A DNA stretch of 64,000 bases, taken from contig DATDWP010000008.1 of NCBI GenBank assembly GCA_035289625.1, forward strand, positions 1-64,000, read 5' to 3'. A program made the translations under genes and the position numbers. Numbering within the stretch: the first letter of the stretch is position 1; every line of letters starts with the position of its first letter. Source of the stretch: UBA10205 sp035289625 (GTDB lineage: Archaea; Iainarchaeota; Iainarchaeia; Iainarchaeales; Iainarchaeaceae). Below are positions 51,636-60,061 of the stretch, piece after piece. The notes beneath the pieces were generated by a model that was given only the letters and a program-made list of their open reading frames with translations, was not told the origin of the DNA and ran no database searches.

Positions 51636-52466
51636 ATGTTTGAGTTCGTTTATGAAAATTTCTGCAGGCCGGCAATCGACACGACAGTTCAGGGCTATAA
51701 TATCTACAATACAGCCCTCTATGCCCTAATCCTCTTTTTACTCACAGTATATTTTGTTTATCCTCTTCTAAAAAAGAATAAAATAGCAGTCGATTTTAAG
51801 TTCATACTAGCACTTATACCATTTGTTGTTTTCGGCTCGGCTTTCCGGGTGCTAAACGATATTGGCATATTTTCCAAAACCTGTAGCCCGCTCGAATTTG
51901 GCTTTTACACATTCACCCCGGGAATTTGGCTATTAACTGCCGCAATTACAATAATATCCCTTCTTATTGCAAAAAAGCTTGCTAAAAATGAAGAGCAATT
52001 TCCCCTCTATTTTGGAGGACTTGGGCTTCTTTTTGCCCTGCCGGTAGTGATTTTTGAACTTAGTATTTTTGAAGAGTGGCAAGGGGCTGCAATTGTAGTT
52101 GCCCTCAGCACAGCAATAACTTTTGCAACCAAATTTGCAGTAGAATTAAAATACAAAAATTTCTTTTCAAATAAAGCAAATATTTTAGTTGTGGCAGGTC
52201 AAGTTCTTGATGGCAGCGCAACATTTGTTGCAACACATATTTTCAATTGCGGTGAGCAGCACCCTTTGAGCGCAACAATTCTAGGAGTAAACCCTGCCTT
52301 ATTTATAGTTGTAAAAATCATAATCGCGCTCCTAATAATCCATGCAGCAGACAGCGATATAAAAGATGAGAACTTTAGAAATTTCGTAAAACTTGCCGTA
52401 ATAATCCTTGGGTTTGCAACAGGCACCCGCGACCTTCTGACCCTAGGGGTCGGGACATGTTCATAG
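51636..52466 (+). CDS. DUF63 membrane protein
   Basis: 276 aa, about seven to eight hydrophobic segments (for example ALILFLLTVYFVYPLL and WLLTAAITIISLLIAKKL), characteristic of archaeal DUF63 proteins. Function unknown, though conserved widely in archaea. Landmark: VFGSAFRVLNDIG. The ATG at 51636 was chosen; the frame upstream to 51237 is inside trm5 and unrelated. Diphthine synthase follows 34 bp downstream with its own promoter. Confidence 0.8.
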   Translation: MFEFVYENFCRPAIDTTVQGYNIYNTALYALILFLLTVYFVYPLLKKNKIAVDFKFILALIPFVVFGSAFRVLNDIGIFSKTCSPLEFGFYTFTPGIWLLTAAITIISLLIAKKLAKNEEQFPLYFGGLGLLFALPVVIFELSIFEEWQGAAIVVALSTAITFATKFAVELKYKNFFSNKANILVVAGQVLDGSATFVATHIFNCGEQHPLSATILGVNPALFIVVKIIIALLIIHAADSDIKDENFRNFVKLAVIILGFATGTRDLLTLGVGTCS

Positions 52467-52500
52467 CTGAATTTAAAAAAATGGAAAAGAATTGATATTC

Positions 52501-53262
52501 ATGCTCTATATTGTAGGAATCGGACTATCAGCCCAGCAATTAACCCTTGAAGCGCTAGAAATACTAAAGGGATGTGAAAAAATATACATTGAAGAATACA
52601 CCTCGCGCTACCCAAGCTCTAGTGCAAAAGAGCTTGAGCAAATCATCGCAAAACCTGTTGTTTCACTTATGCGAAAGCAAGTTGAAGAGGAATTTGGGAT
52701 AATTTTAGAACAGGCACGAGCGGAAAATATCGCCCTTGCAGTATATGGTAACCCACTAAACGCTACAACCCATCTGCAAATACTTCTTGATGCAAAAGAA
52801 AAAGGGATAAAGGCGCGCGCAATTGCAGGAATCAGCATATTTGAATTTGTTGCATTCACAGGGCTTGAGCGCTACAAATTCGGCAGGACCACAAGCATTG
52901 TTTTCCACATAGAAGATTACGAACCCGAGAGCTTTTATGATGCAATAATTGAGAACAAAAAACTCGGGCTCCACACCCTCTGTTTACTTGACATTAAAAA
53001 AGAAGAAGAGAAGATGATGAGCATTAGCCATGCAATATCTGTTCTTGAAGTAATTGAGGAAAAGCGCGAGATGAGCGCGCTTTCGGAAAGTATTGGAGTG
53101 GGGATTGCAGGGGCCGGTTCAGATGATTGCCAAATAAAAGCAGGGACCCTTGATCAGCTAAAAAGTTACAATTTCACCTCCTACCCCCAGTGCCTTATTG
53201 TTTGCGGAAAGCTCAATGAAAAGGAAATCGAAGCGCTGCGAAATCTTAGTGATCTTGTATGA
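52501..53262 (+). CDS. dphB: Diphthine synthase
   Basis: 253 aa. Transfers methyl groups from SAM in diphthamide synthesis on elongation factor 2. IVGIGLSAQQLTLEALE at the N-terminus, AVYGNPLNATTH, and AGISIFEF are the family's tetrapyrrole-methyltransferase-like landmarks. ATG 52501 is 26 bp after AATTTAAAAAA, a leaderless signal. DUF357 starts within its stop codon (ATGA overlap), a neighbourhood conserved in archaea by my knowledge. Confidence 0.93.
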   Translation: MLYIVGIGLSAQQLTLEALEILKGCEKIYIEEYTSRYPSSSAKELEQIIAKPVVSLMRKQVEEEFGIILEQARAENIALAVYGNPLNATTHLQILLDAKEKGIKARAIAGISIFEFVAFTGLERYKFGRTTSIVFHIEDYEPESFYDAIIENKKLGLHTLCLLDIKKEEEKMMSISHAISVLEVIEEKREMSALSESIGVGIAGAGSDDCQIKAGTLDQLKSYNFTSYPQCLIVCGKLNEKEIEALRNLSDLV

Positions 53263-53552
53263 AAAGCAAAGAGGATCTTTCTAAAAAGTTGAAAAAATAC
53301 CGCGAACTCACAAAAAAAGCACTTGAAAAAGCCCATCCATTCCCTTCACAAGGGGAAAAAGAACTCGCTATTGCAAAAAAACTGCTTGAAATGGCAAATT
53401 CATATTTTAGTGACGCGCAATATTTTGAAAAAGAAGCAAAGCCGCTCACTGCGCTTGCAGCATACAGTTACGCGCACGCATGGATTGATGCGGGAGTTAG
53501 AATTGGAGTACTGGATGGCAAGGGCGATGATAAGCTATTTACACTTCCTTAG
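53259..53552 (+). CDS. DUF357 protein
   Basis: 97 aa alpha-helical protein of the archaeal DUF357 family, overlapping dphB by 4 bp. Features: KYRELTKKALEKAHPF, EMANSYFSDAQYFEK, and LAAYSYAHAWIDAGVRIG, a helical hairpin ending in a conserved DAGxRxG. Function unknown. Convergent, 4 bp overlap, with the gene downstream. Confidence 0.85.
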   Translation: MKSKEDLSKKLKKYRELTKKALEKAHPFPSQGEKELAIAKKLLEMANSYFSDAQYFEKEAKPLTALAAYSYAHAWIDAGVRIGVLDGKGDDKLFTLP

Positions 53553-54172
53553 TGCAGATCGCCTATTTTATTTACATCCATATTTTTGAACTTGATCAAC
53601 TTGCTTTGGACTGTCACGTATTTAGCTGAGCCCACCTTTTCAAAAGTGGTTATTACAACTGGCATTTCCCCAAATTCTGCCATAAGCCGGAGTACTCTTC
53701 TTTTAGCATAAGTGTGATTTTCAACTCCTTTCAAAACATCCTCGCCTATTTTTTCACGTGCCTTCTCCTGCAAATCTATGAGTGCCCTACGAACTCCATA
53801 GCAAAATTCTTTTCCTGCCCTGCCATATCTTGGAATAGAATATACTTTTGCAAGCATTTTTTTACTCGTGATAGAAAGTTTCAAGCCAATTAAATTTTCC
53901 TTAACATTAAATATTTCCAGATGTGGCATTGTTGTAAATCTAGCGCCCATATCAGCCTTTGCAAGAGCCTGATTTACATGTCCAAAAAGTGAATGATCTG
54001 CATTAAGTATCGGCCCATGGGGTTTTTTTCTCCTCTGGGCAGGCAGAATAGTCCATTTTAGCCTAGATTTTTTTTGAGGCAATCTGGTTTTCATAAGACT
54101 TTGCAAACCCACAGGAAATTTTGGCCTTCTGCGGTCAGGATGCGGCTGTGAATGCTGATTTGGATGCCTCAT
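53549..54172 (-). CDS. Basic orphan protein
   Basis: 207 aa, unusually rich in His, Pro, Arg and Lys in the first 50 residues (HSQPHPDRRRPKFPVG, QRRKKPHGP), followed by a mixed alpha-beta region with LEIFNVKENLIGLKLSITSKKMLAK and a C-terminal MPVVITTFEKVGSAKYVTVQSK. Not recognised. Overlaps DUF357 by 4 bp on the other strand. Confidence 0.5.
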   Translation of the reverse strand: MRHPNQHSQPHPDRRRPKFPVGLQSLMKTRLPQKKSRLKWTILPAQRRKKPHGPILNADHSLFGHVNQALAKADMGARFTTMPHLEIFNVKENLIGLKLSITSKKMLAKVYSIPRYGRAGKEFCYGVRRALIDLQEKAREKIGEDVLKGVENHTYAKRRVLRLMAEFGEMPVVITTFEKVGSAKYVTVQSKLIKFKNMDVNKIGDLH

Positions 54173-54280
54173 ATAGGAGAAATCTTTAAGCCCCTATATA
54201 ATACTTGATAGGAGGATTTTGAGCCAAATTTGCAGCAATCAATAAATAATAGTTCCCCGCACAATAGTTGAGTGATCTAA

Positions 54281-54748
54281 ATGGGAATATATGACGGCTC
54301 AATTGACCTTGGGTTTAACCCTTCGCGCAACAAAATTGTGCTCTATTTACTAGTTGCAATTGCTGCAATTGCAATAATTGGCGCAATAGTATTTTTAATT
54401 TCAGATGCAACAAAACCATCACCCTTGCAATTTCGTTTTGAAAAAAATCCAATAAAACCGGCAGAGATGACAAAACTATATGTCAATGTTACAAACATCT
54501 CACAAGTTGACCTATCAAATGTTCCCCTTGTAGTAGAATCAAAAGAGAATACGGAGTTTGACATCTATGCCCTAAATGAAGGGTTTGATGGCACCATTAC
54601 AAACCTCTCAAAAGGGACTTCGCGCGAAATTGCCTATGTGATAAACCCTGTTGGAACAATACTTCCGGGAACATATGTAATTGTTGCAAAAACCAAAATG
54701 AATCAAATTGATTATGAAAAAGAAACAATCCTAACAGTGCAGGAATAA
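54281..54748 (+). CDS. Membrane-anchored Ig-like protein
   Basis: 155 aa. N-terminal cytoplasmic stub, membrane helix (about residues 18-40, LYLLVAIAAIAIIGAIVFLI), then one extracellular immunoglobulin-like beta-sandwich: FRFEKNPIKPAEMTKLYVNVTN, the AEMTKLYVNVTNIS and GTSREIAYVINPVGTILPGTY parts resemble CARDB/alpha-2-macroglobulin-like adaptor domains. GTGATC before the ATG matches the archaeal anti-SD. Function: probable surface structural protein. Confidence 0.65.
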   Translation: MGIYDGSIDLGFNPSRNKIVLYLLVAIAAIAIIGAIVFLISDATKPSPLQFRFEKNPIKPAEMTKLYVNVTNISQVDLSNVPLVVESKENTEFDIYALNEGFDGTITNLSKGTSREIAYVINPVGTILPGTYVIVAKTKMNQIDYEKETILTVQE

Positions 54749-55024
54749 TTATCTAATCGAAAAATTTGCAAATGTTCCGGTGTGCTCTGCCCAATTCTTT
54801 TTCACCCTATCAACGCGTGAGAGCATTGGCCCATCTACTATTGCACTAAGAAAATCAACAAGCCTAGTAAGATCGCCTTCTGCAATAATTTCAACAGTTC
54901 CATCAGAGAGGTTTTTTGCATAGCCGCAAAGCCCTAGCTTTGTTCCCTTTTCAAGAACATAATTACGAAAACCCACGCCCTGTACCTTTCCTATCACAAC
55001 CGCTTCAAGACGCTTTTTTGCCAA
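54749..55024 (-). CDS. acyP: Acylphosphatase
   Basis: 91 aa. VQGVGFRNYV with the catalytic arginine (near residue 19) and GYAKNLSDGTVEI with the catalytic asparagine. Hydrolyses acyl phosphates; may act as a metabolic clean-up enzyme. Abuts the 54281 gene convergently. Nudix gene lies 21 bp upstream on the same strand, so the two may form one transcript. Confidence 0.9.
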   Translation of the reverse strand: MAKKRLEAVVIGKVQGVGFRNYVLEKGTKLGLCGYAKNLSDGTVEIIAEGDLTRLVDFLSAIVDGPMLSRVDRVKKNWAEHTGTFANFSIR

Positions 55025-55045
55025 ATAAAAAACCTCTAATTTTTA

Positions 55046-55462
55046 TTATCCCAAAATCTTGAGAACTTCCCGGAAAATTTTTTTATTATCCTCATGGGTT
55101 AGATATGATTCGACGTTTTGCTGCTCTACCCATTTGAAACCATCATGCTCTATAATTTCCTGCTCCAAATCAATTTTTGCGCCCATATCAGCGCGCAAAA
55201 TAAACGGAGTGTAATTATACTTAACACCTTTTGCAATCCACGAAGCTTTTTGGGAAAGCCTTGAAATTATTTCAACGCCCATTAAACCGGCTTCCTCATC
55301 AATTTCGCGCAACACTGCTTCTTCGGGTAATTCTTCCCCATCAATTCCGCCCTTTACAAATTCCCAGCCTTTCCAATTTAAGACCCTGTGAAGAATTAGA
55401 AAATAGCGCTTGCCATTTTTTTCATCAAAAATGACCCCAGTGACCCCAAATTTTTCTTTCAT
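55046..55462 (-). CDS. Nudix hydrolase
   Basis: 138 aa with a full Nudix box (GGIDGEELPEEAVLREIDEE, residues 38-57). Shape suits the Ap4A-hydrolase-like or NDP-sugar-type Nudix enzymes; substrate not set by sequence alone. Short variable N-terminus without any targeting signal. Cotranscribed with acyP is plausible. Confidence 0.9.
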   Translation of the reverse strand: MKEKFGVTGVIFDEKNGKRYFLILHRVLNWKGWEFVKGGIDGEELPEEAVLREIDEEAGLMGVEIISRLSQKASWIAKGVKYNYTPFILRADMGAKIDLEQEIIEHDGFKWVEQQNVESYLTHEDNKKIFREVLKILG

Positions 55463-55536
55463 CGAGCAATTTAGGAAGGGGAAGTAATAAAAAAATATTT
55501 AAAAGCCAAAAACTAGCTCAAAGGGTACAAAATGCA

Positions 55537-56541
55537 CTATTGTGGCTTTGGAGCTGGCGCAGTAGGAGCTGCTGCCGGGGCTTGCGGGCTTGCTGGCTGC
55601 GCAGGCACAGATGGCTGCTGCGAAGTAGAAGGCGCTATTTGAGGAGCAGGTGGCTTTTGTGCAAGAGCGCACTTTCTTACGAGTTCTTCATAAGTAAGAT
55701 TTGCGTACTGCTGTATATGCTCTAGCTGAGCCTCATCTAAATGCTTGAATCTCTTTTGCATTTCAAGAACCTCTTTTACAGGTTTTGGGTTTGCTGGATT
55801 GAAATTCATCTTATACTGCCCGTTTTCAATTTCATACAAATACCAAAGTCTTGATTGCACCGAGAGTTTTGAAACTTTCATTGTAATTGCCCCATCAAAA
55901 CCTGCTCCCAGACAGCACGGAGCATCAATTACAACAAACGATGGGCCCTTTACAGCTTTAGCCTTTTTCAATTTCATCTGCAAATCGGCATAATATGCAA
56001 TTGAAGCTGAAGCAACATACTGCACTCCGTGGGCTGCAATTATTTCTACAATCGGTTTTCTTTCAGTCTCCTTTCCCTTATGTACTTTCCCAACAGTAGT
56101 AGTTGTTGTTGCAGCGCCGTATGGAGTTGCACTAGATTTTTGCACTCCGGTATTTGCATAGAGCTGGTTATCGTAGCAAACATACAAAATATTATCTCCG
56201 CGCTCAAGCATGCCTGAGAGCGCTCCAAACCCAATATCATAAGTTGCTCCGTCACCTGCAATTACAACAACTTTAGTATGGTCATTTCCTTGGGCTTTTA
56301 GCGCTGCCGCAACACCTGAGGCTACTGCCGGGGCGTTTTGGAATAGCGAGTGGATATATGGAACTCTCCAAGCAGTTTGGGGATACTGGCTTGAAGTTAT
56401 TTCCATACACCCAGTTGCTTGTACAATTATAATATCTTTTCCGAGCGTGTCGCAGACTTGAATTAGCGCATTAGATGGCCCGCAACCTGGGCAGCCCGAG
56501 TGGCCCGGGGCGTATAAATGCATTTCACTTTGCTTGCTCAT
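55537..56541 (-). CDS. porB: Pyruvate:ferredoxin oxidoreductase beta subunit
   Basis: 334 aa. TPP-binding subunit: GHSGCPGCGPSNA (cluster cysteines), GDGATYDIGFGALSGM (TPP site), and DNQLYANTGVQKSSATPYGA match PFOR beta. The first approximately 295 residues are the enzyme; the C-terminal 40 residues are a Pro/Ala-rich tail (QKPPAPQIAPST...APAPKPQ) that normal PorB lacks. Last gene of porGDAB. Confidence 0.95.
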   Translation of the reverse strand: MSKQSEMHLYAPGHSGCPGCGPSNALIQVCDTLGKDIIIVQATGCMEITSSQYPQTAWRVPYIHSLFQNAPAVASGVAAALKAQGNDHTKVVVIAGDGATYDIGFGALSGMLERGDNILYVCYDNQLYANTGVQKSSATPYGAATTTTTVGKVHKGKETERKPIVEIIAAHGVQYVASASIAYYADLQMKLKKAKAVKGPSFVVIDAPCCLGAGFDGAITMKVSKLSVQSRLWYLYEIENGQYKMNFNPANPKPVKEVLEMQKRFKHLDEAQLEHIQQYANLTYEELVRKCALAQKPPAPQIAPSTSQQPSVPAQPASPQAPAAAPTAPAPKPQ

Positions 56542-56545
56542 TTTT

Positions 56546-57700
56546 TCACCCGCTCATCGCCGCTTTGGGCGCTTCTTTTGCGATCCATTCCTTCACTGGA
56601 CCTTTTTTTAATTTTTCAAACATCTCTTTAATATGGTTTCTTTTAATTCCCCTTCCGCCAAGCCCTCCATAAAAGCTTGAAACCTTAGTCCCTTTTGTTC
56701 CGGAAAGCGCTTCTGAAACTTCCACATATACCGGGGCTGAACCGCCAATACTAATATCCCTATCAATTACTCCGATCTGCTTTCCTGCAAGCGCCTTGCG
56801 CAATTCTTCGTGCGGAAATGGCCTATACACCCGCAAGTGCAGCGCCCCGACTTTTTCTCCCTGCGCCCTCAATTCATCAACAACAGTAATTACATTATCC
56901 ATAACTGAGCCAAGGCCCACAATAATTCTTTTTGCATCTTTTGTTTTGTACTCGCGAATAAGCCCATATTCCCTACCGGTTAGTTCTCCCCATTTTTTTC
57001 CCGCTTCAATTAGAAGTTCTTTTGCAGCTTCCATATCTGAAACTAAATCTTGGCGGAAAATTTGGTAGTGGGTCGGGTTTGCATAAACTCCAAGGCTCAC
57101 AGGGTTTTGCGGGTCTAGTTTTAACGGATATTTGTACTCCGGCAAAAATTTTGCAACAACACTCTCATCTGCAACATCCACTTGCTCAACTGCGTGGGTG
57201 AGATAGTGCCCATCAACGCAAACCATTACCGGAAGAAGGATTTTTTCGGCAACATAAAATGCCTGGGGGATAGTATCGACTGCTTCTTGGTTATTTTTAC
57301 AATAAATCTGGATCCAGCCGGTGTCCCTTTGGCTAATAGAATCCTGCTCATCATTCCAAATATTAAGAGGCGAACTAACCGCCCTGTTACCAACAAGCAT
57401 TACAATGGGAAGCCTCATTCCTGCAGCGCTAAAAAGCGGCTCGTGCATGTACAAAAGGCCCTGCCCGCCTGTTGTTGTAAAGGTGCGAGAACCTGCTGCG
57501 CTTGCGCCAATTAGCGCTGAAATTGCAGAGAACTCAGCTTCAACAGTAATATACTCCGGGATCTTGCCATCAGTGTAGTACTTGTTTAATTCTTCAGTGA
57601 GATGGGTTGTCGGGGTTATTGGGTAGCATGCTACAACTTGCGGCTTGCAATTAGCAGCCATTTCCCCAATTACCCGTGCGCCTTCTTTTGTTCGAAGCAT
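56546..57700 (-). CDS. porA: Pyruvate:ferredoxin oxidoreductase alpha subunit
   Basis: 384 aa. Pyrimidine-binding and CoA-binding domains: YPITPTTHLTEEL near the start, the TTGGQGLLYMHEPLF segment and the C-terminal IDRDISIGGSAP. Two-carbon oxidation of pyruvate to acetyl-CoA with ferredoxin. Four bp separate it from porB and two from porD, so the four genes form one operon. Confidence 0.95.
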   Translation of the reverse strand: MLRTKEGARVIGEMAANCKPQVVACYPITPTTHLTEELNKYYTDGKIPEYITVEAEFSAISALIGASAAGSRTFTTTGGQGLLYMHEPLFSAAGMRLPIVMLVGNRAVSSPLNIWNDEQDSISQRDTGWIQIYCKNNQEAVDTIPQAFYVAEKILLPVMVCVDGHYLTHAVEQVDVADESVVAKFLPEYKYPLKLDPQNPVSLGVYANPTHYQIFRQDLVSDMEAAKELLIEAGKKWGELTGREYGLIREYKTKDAKRIIVGLGSVMDNVITVVDELRAQGEKVGALHLRVYRPFPHEELRKALAGKQIGVIDRDISIGGSAPVYVEVSEALSGTKGTKVSSFYGGLGGRGIKRNHIKEMFEKLKKGPVKEWIAKEAPKAAMSG

Positions 57701-57702
57701 TT

Positions 57703-57954
57703 TTAATCTTCCTCAACGCGCTCCATTGCAATGCATTTTACCGGGCACTCATTTGCGCAAATACTACAGCCCTTACAGTACTCATAATCAATTTCCGGGA
57801 TTTTTTTAACTTCGCCCATTATCCCTTCAGGGCAAAAATTCTGGCAAATTCCGCACTTTATGCATTTATCCCCGGTAACAACCGGCATGTATGCTTTCCA
57901 CTCGCCGGTTAGATTTTCAGTACTAGACCCCGGCTTTGCGTGTGGGATTATCAT
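57703..57954 (-). CDS. porD: Pyruvate:ferredoxin oxidoreductase delta subunit (2x4Fe-4S)
   Basis: 83 aa polyferredoxin with two 4Fe-4S motifs: CIKCGICQNFCPEG and CKGCSICANECPVKC. Carries electrons from the alpha/beta subunits to ferredoxin. Its start overlaps the porG stop by 4 bp. Confidence 0.95.
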   Translation of the reverse strand: MIIPHAKPGSSTENLTGEWKAYMPVVTGDKCIKCGICQNFCPEGIMGEVKKIPEIDYEYCKGCSICANECPVKCIAMERVEED

Positions 57955-58520
57955 TTTGCAACACCTTTTGAAACCTGCATCTTATCATACACTTCCTGTA
58001 CAGCATTAATATTTGCATCAACTATTGCTTTTGAGAATTTTTTGGGGAACGATTCTGAAATCGCCCTTTTTATAGATTCTATTTTTACAATATCAGTGAC
58101 CTTGCAAAATGCCCCGAGCATTACAGTATTCAGGACCATTTTTCCGTTAAAATTTTTAAGCGCAACTTCTGTTGCATCTATAGTAAAAACCCTCTTTGCT
58201 TTCAAATTCAGATCCTTTGCACCCTTTGTAGTATTTACAATTACAATACCGTTTTTTTTAAGGCCGGCGCACACATCAACCGAATCCATAATTGAAGGGT
58301 CGCCAACAATAACAACATCAGGTTCTGCTATCTCTTCATGGATTGTTATGGGCTTTTCATCAATCCTGCAGTAAGCCTCAACCGGTGGCCCGCGCTTTTC
58401 TGAACCAAAAAACGGGAATGCCTGGCTGTATTTGCCCTCAAAATTGGATGCAAGAGCGATTAATTCGGCCCCTGTGACCATTCCCTGGCCTGCCCTTGCG
58501 TGTAGCCTGATTTCTTTCAT
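57951..58520 (-). CDS. porG: Pyruvate:ferredoxin oxidoreductase gamma subunit
   Basis: 189 aa from ATG 58520 (TTG 58529 is excluded). HARAGQGMVTGAELIALA with the GQG motif, FGSEKRGPPVEAYCRI, and VNTTKGAKDLN are typical. CTTTAAAT about 29 bp upstream is a good leaderless TATA. First gene of the porGDAB operon. Confidence 0.93.
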   Translation of the reverse strand: MKEIRLHARAGQGMVTGAELIALASNFEGKYSQAFPFFGSEKRGPPVEAYCRIDEKPITIHEEIAEPDVVIVGDPSIMDSVDVCAGLKKNGIVIVNTTKGAKDLNLKAKRVFTIDATEVALKNFNGKMVLNTVMLGAFCKVTDIVKIESIKRAISESFPKKFSKAIVDANINAVQEVYDKMQVSKGVAK

Positions 58521-58546
58521 GACTAACAATAGGTAACGAGTATACT

Positions 58547-58554
58547 ATTTAAAG
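58547..58554 (-). promoter_or_regulatory. TATA-like element of the por operon
   Basis: CTTTAAAT on the minus strand, centred about 29 bp before ATG 58520. The 234 bp to the next gene holds no other convincing element; a short GGGCCTTAA sequence occurs twice. Confidence 0.55.
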
Positions 58555-58754
58555 ATTACGTTAAGTGTCAAGAAAAAAACCGACAATTGCCTTTGCTATC
58601 TTGCGGGGTAGCGATATTTTGCATTTAATTGGCTATTTGAAGCATTTTCCACTAAGACATTAAGCTTGATTAACCCTAAAAAATCCGGACATTAGGGGCC
58701 TTAAATGCTATTTGGACAAAATGGGTTTGCATGGGCCTTAAGCCTCTTATTCGC

Positions 58755-59015
58755 CTATTTGCCAATATATTGCAAAATAAAGAATAGGGCAATAATGCCT
58801 AAAATTATCAAAATTGCAACAACAATATCAAGGGCAAGGCTCTCTTGCTTGCGGCGCGGAACTTGTGGCTTCCAGGTCGAAAAGACTTCTTGGGCCCTTT
58901 TTGATTCGCTATCCTCATCCTCTTCAACAGGTTCAAAGCTATCCTGTGGCTTTTTTTTCACTTCTGCTTCTTTATCCTTTTGGGGAAGTTGCTCTTTAGA
59001 ATTAATCTGAGGCAT
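58755..59015 (-). CDS. Tail-anchored membrane protein, unknown
   Basis: 86 aa from ATG 59015. A charged, Glu/Ser-rich cytoplasmic domain (EPVEEDEDSESKRAQEV) is followed by one C-terminal membrane helix (LDIVVAILIILGIIALFFILQYIGK). No similar family is recognised. TATA-like TTTATATATTT 25 bp upstream supports the start; the frame upstream to 59069 is ignored. Could recruit partners to the membrane. Confidence 0.55.
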   Translation of the reverse strand: MPQINSKEQLPQKDKEAEVKKKPQDSFEPVEEDEDSESKRAQEVFSTWKPQVPRRKQESLALDIVVAILIILGIIALFFILQYIGK

Positions 59016-59049
59016 GCCATTTAATTGGAATACGAAATATATAAACCAT

Positions 59050-60060
59050 TCACTTGCCGCGGCTAACAATTTTGCCCAAAACCCAGGGCTCTTCGCCTTT
59101 CATTTTAAGAAGCTGCAGCGTTTCATCGACATCTTTTTGGGAAACTACAACAACAAGCCCCACTCCCATATTGAACACGCGAAACATTTCCTCATTTGGA
59201 ATTTGCCCTTTTTGTTCAATTAGTTTGAAAATCCCCGGCACTTTAATTGAGGAATAATCATATTTTGCAATAGCGCCAGGCGGAAGAATGCGCGGCACAT
59301 TCTCTTCAAGCCCGCCGCCTGTAATGTGCGCAATCCCTTTCACTTTCACTTTTTGCAAAAGCGCAAGCACGCTATTTGAATAGCTCTTATGCACGCGCAG
59401 AAGAATTTCCCCCAAATATCCTCCCGCTTCCTGGACATAATCATCAATCTTATAGCCCGCTTTTTCAAACAGCACTTTTCTTGCAAGGCTATAGCCATTT
59501 GTGTGCAAGCCGCTTGATTGCAATCCGATCATTACATCCCCCGGTTTTATTTTCGAGTAGTCAATCATTTTCCCCTTTTCAACAACCCCTATCATGCACC
59601 CTGCAATATCGCTCTCACCCGGCATATACACTGCGGGCATTTCAGCTGTTTCGCCACCAATTAGAGGGCAATCAAGGTCTTTACACGCCTGCGCCATTCC
59701 CTGTATAATAGAATTTACTTGCCCAGGAGAAATTTTTGAAGAGGCAATATAATCTAGAAAAAAAAGCGGCCTAGCCCCCATTGCCAAAATATCATTCGAG
59801 CAGTGATTTACAATATCAGCGCCAACACTATCCCACTTGCCGCTTGCAGCCGCAATCTTCACTTTCGTGCCAACCCCATCAACAGTGCTAACAAGCAGCG
59901 GGTTTTTCATTTTTGTAACTTTTGCTAAAGAAAAAACCGCCCCAAACCCCCCAACTCCGCTAACAACTTGGGCATTGTAGGTTTTTTTTACCGCTTTTCC
60001 GATTAAATTTTCTGCACTGTTTCCCGCATCAATATCAACGCCGGAACTTTTGTAATCCAT
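59050..60060 (-). CDS. purM: Phosphoribosylformylglycinamidine cyclo-ligase
   Basis: 336 aa from ATG 60060, AIR synthase, step 5 of purine synthesis. SGVDIDAGNSAENLI at the start, GVGTKVKIAAASGKWDSVG, and HITGGGLEENVPRI are intact. The start overlaps the purB stop within 2 bp, so purB and purM form an operon. Confidence 0.95.
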   Translation of the reverse strand: MDYKSSGVDIDAGNSAENLIGKAVKKTYNAQVVSGVGGFGAVFSLAKVTKMKNPLLVSTVDGVGTKVKIAAASGKWDSVGADIVNHCSNDILAMGARPLFFLDYIASSKISPGQVNSIIQGMAQACKDLDCPLIGGETAEMPAVYMPGESDIAGCMIGVVEKGKMIDYSKIKPGDVMIGLQSSGLHTNGYSLARKVLFEKAGYKIDDYVQEAGGYLGEILLRVHKSYSNSVLALLQKVKVKGIAHITGGGLEENVPRILPPGAIAKYDYSSIKVPGIFKLIEQKGQIPNEEMFRVFNMGVGLVVVVSQKDVDETLQLLKMKGEEPWVLGKIVSRGK

Positions 60061-60061
60061 T

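Noticed and set aside
58521..58754. 234-bp intergenic region with repeated GGGCCTTAA and a GCTATC...GATA palindrome
   Set aside because: Palindrome stems are only four to six bp and the repeat occurs just twice. There is no ORF over 20 codons with support. May hold a promoter for por, but no further feature is claimed.
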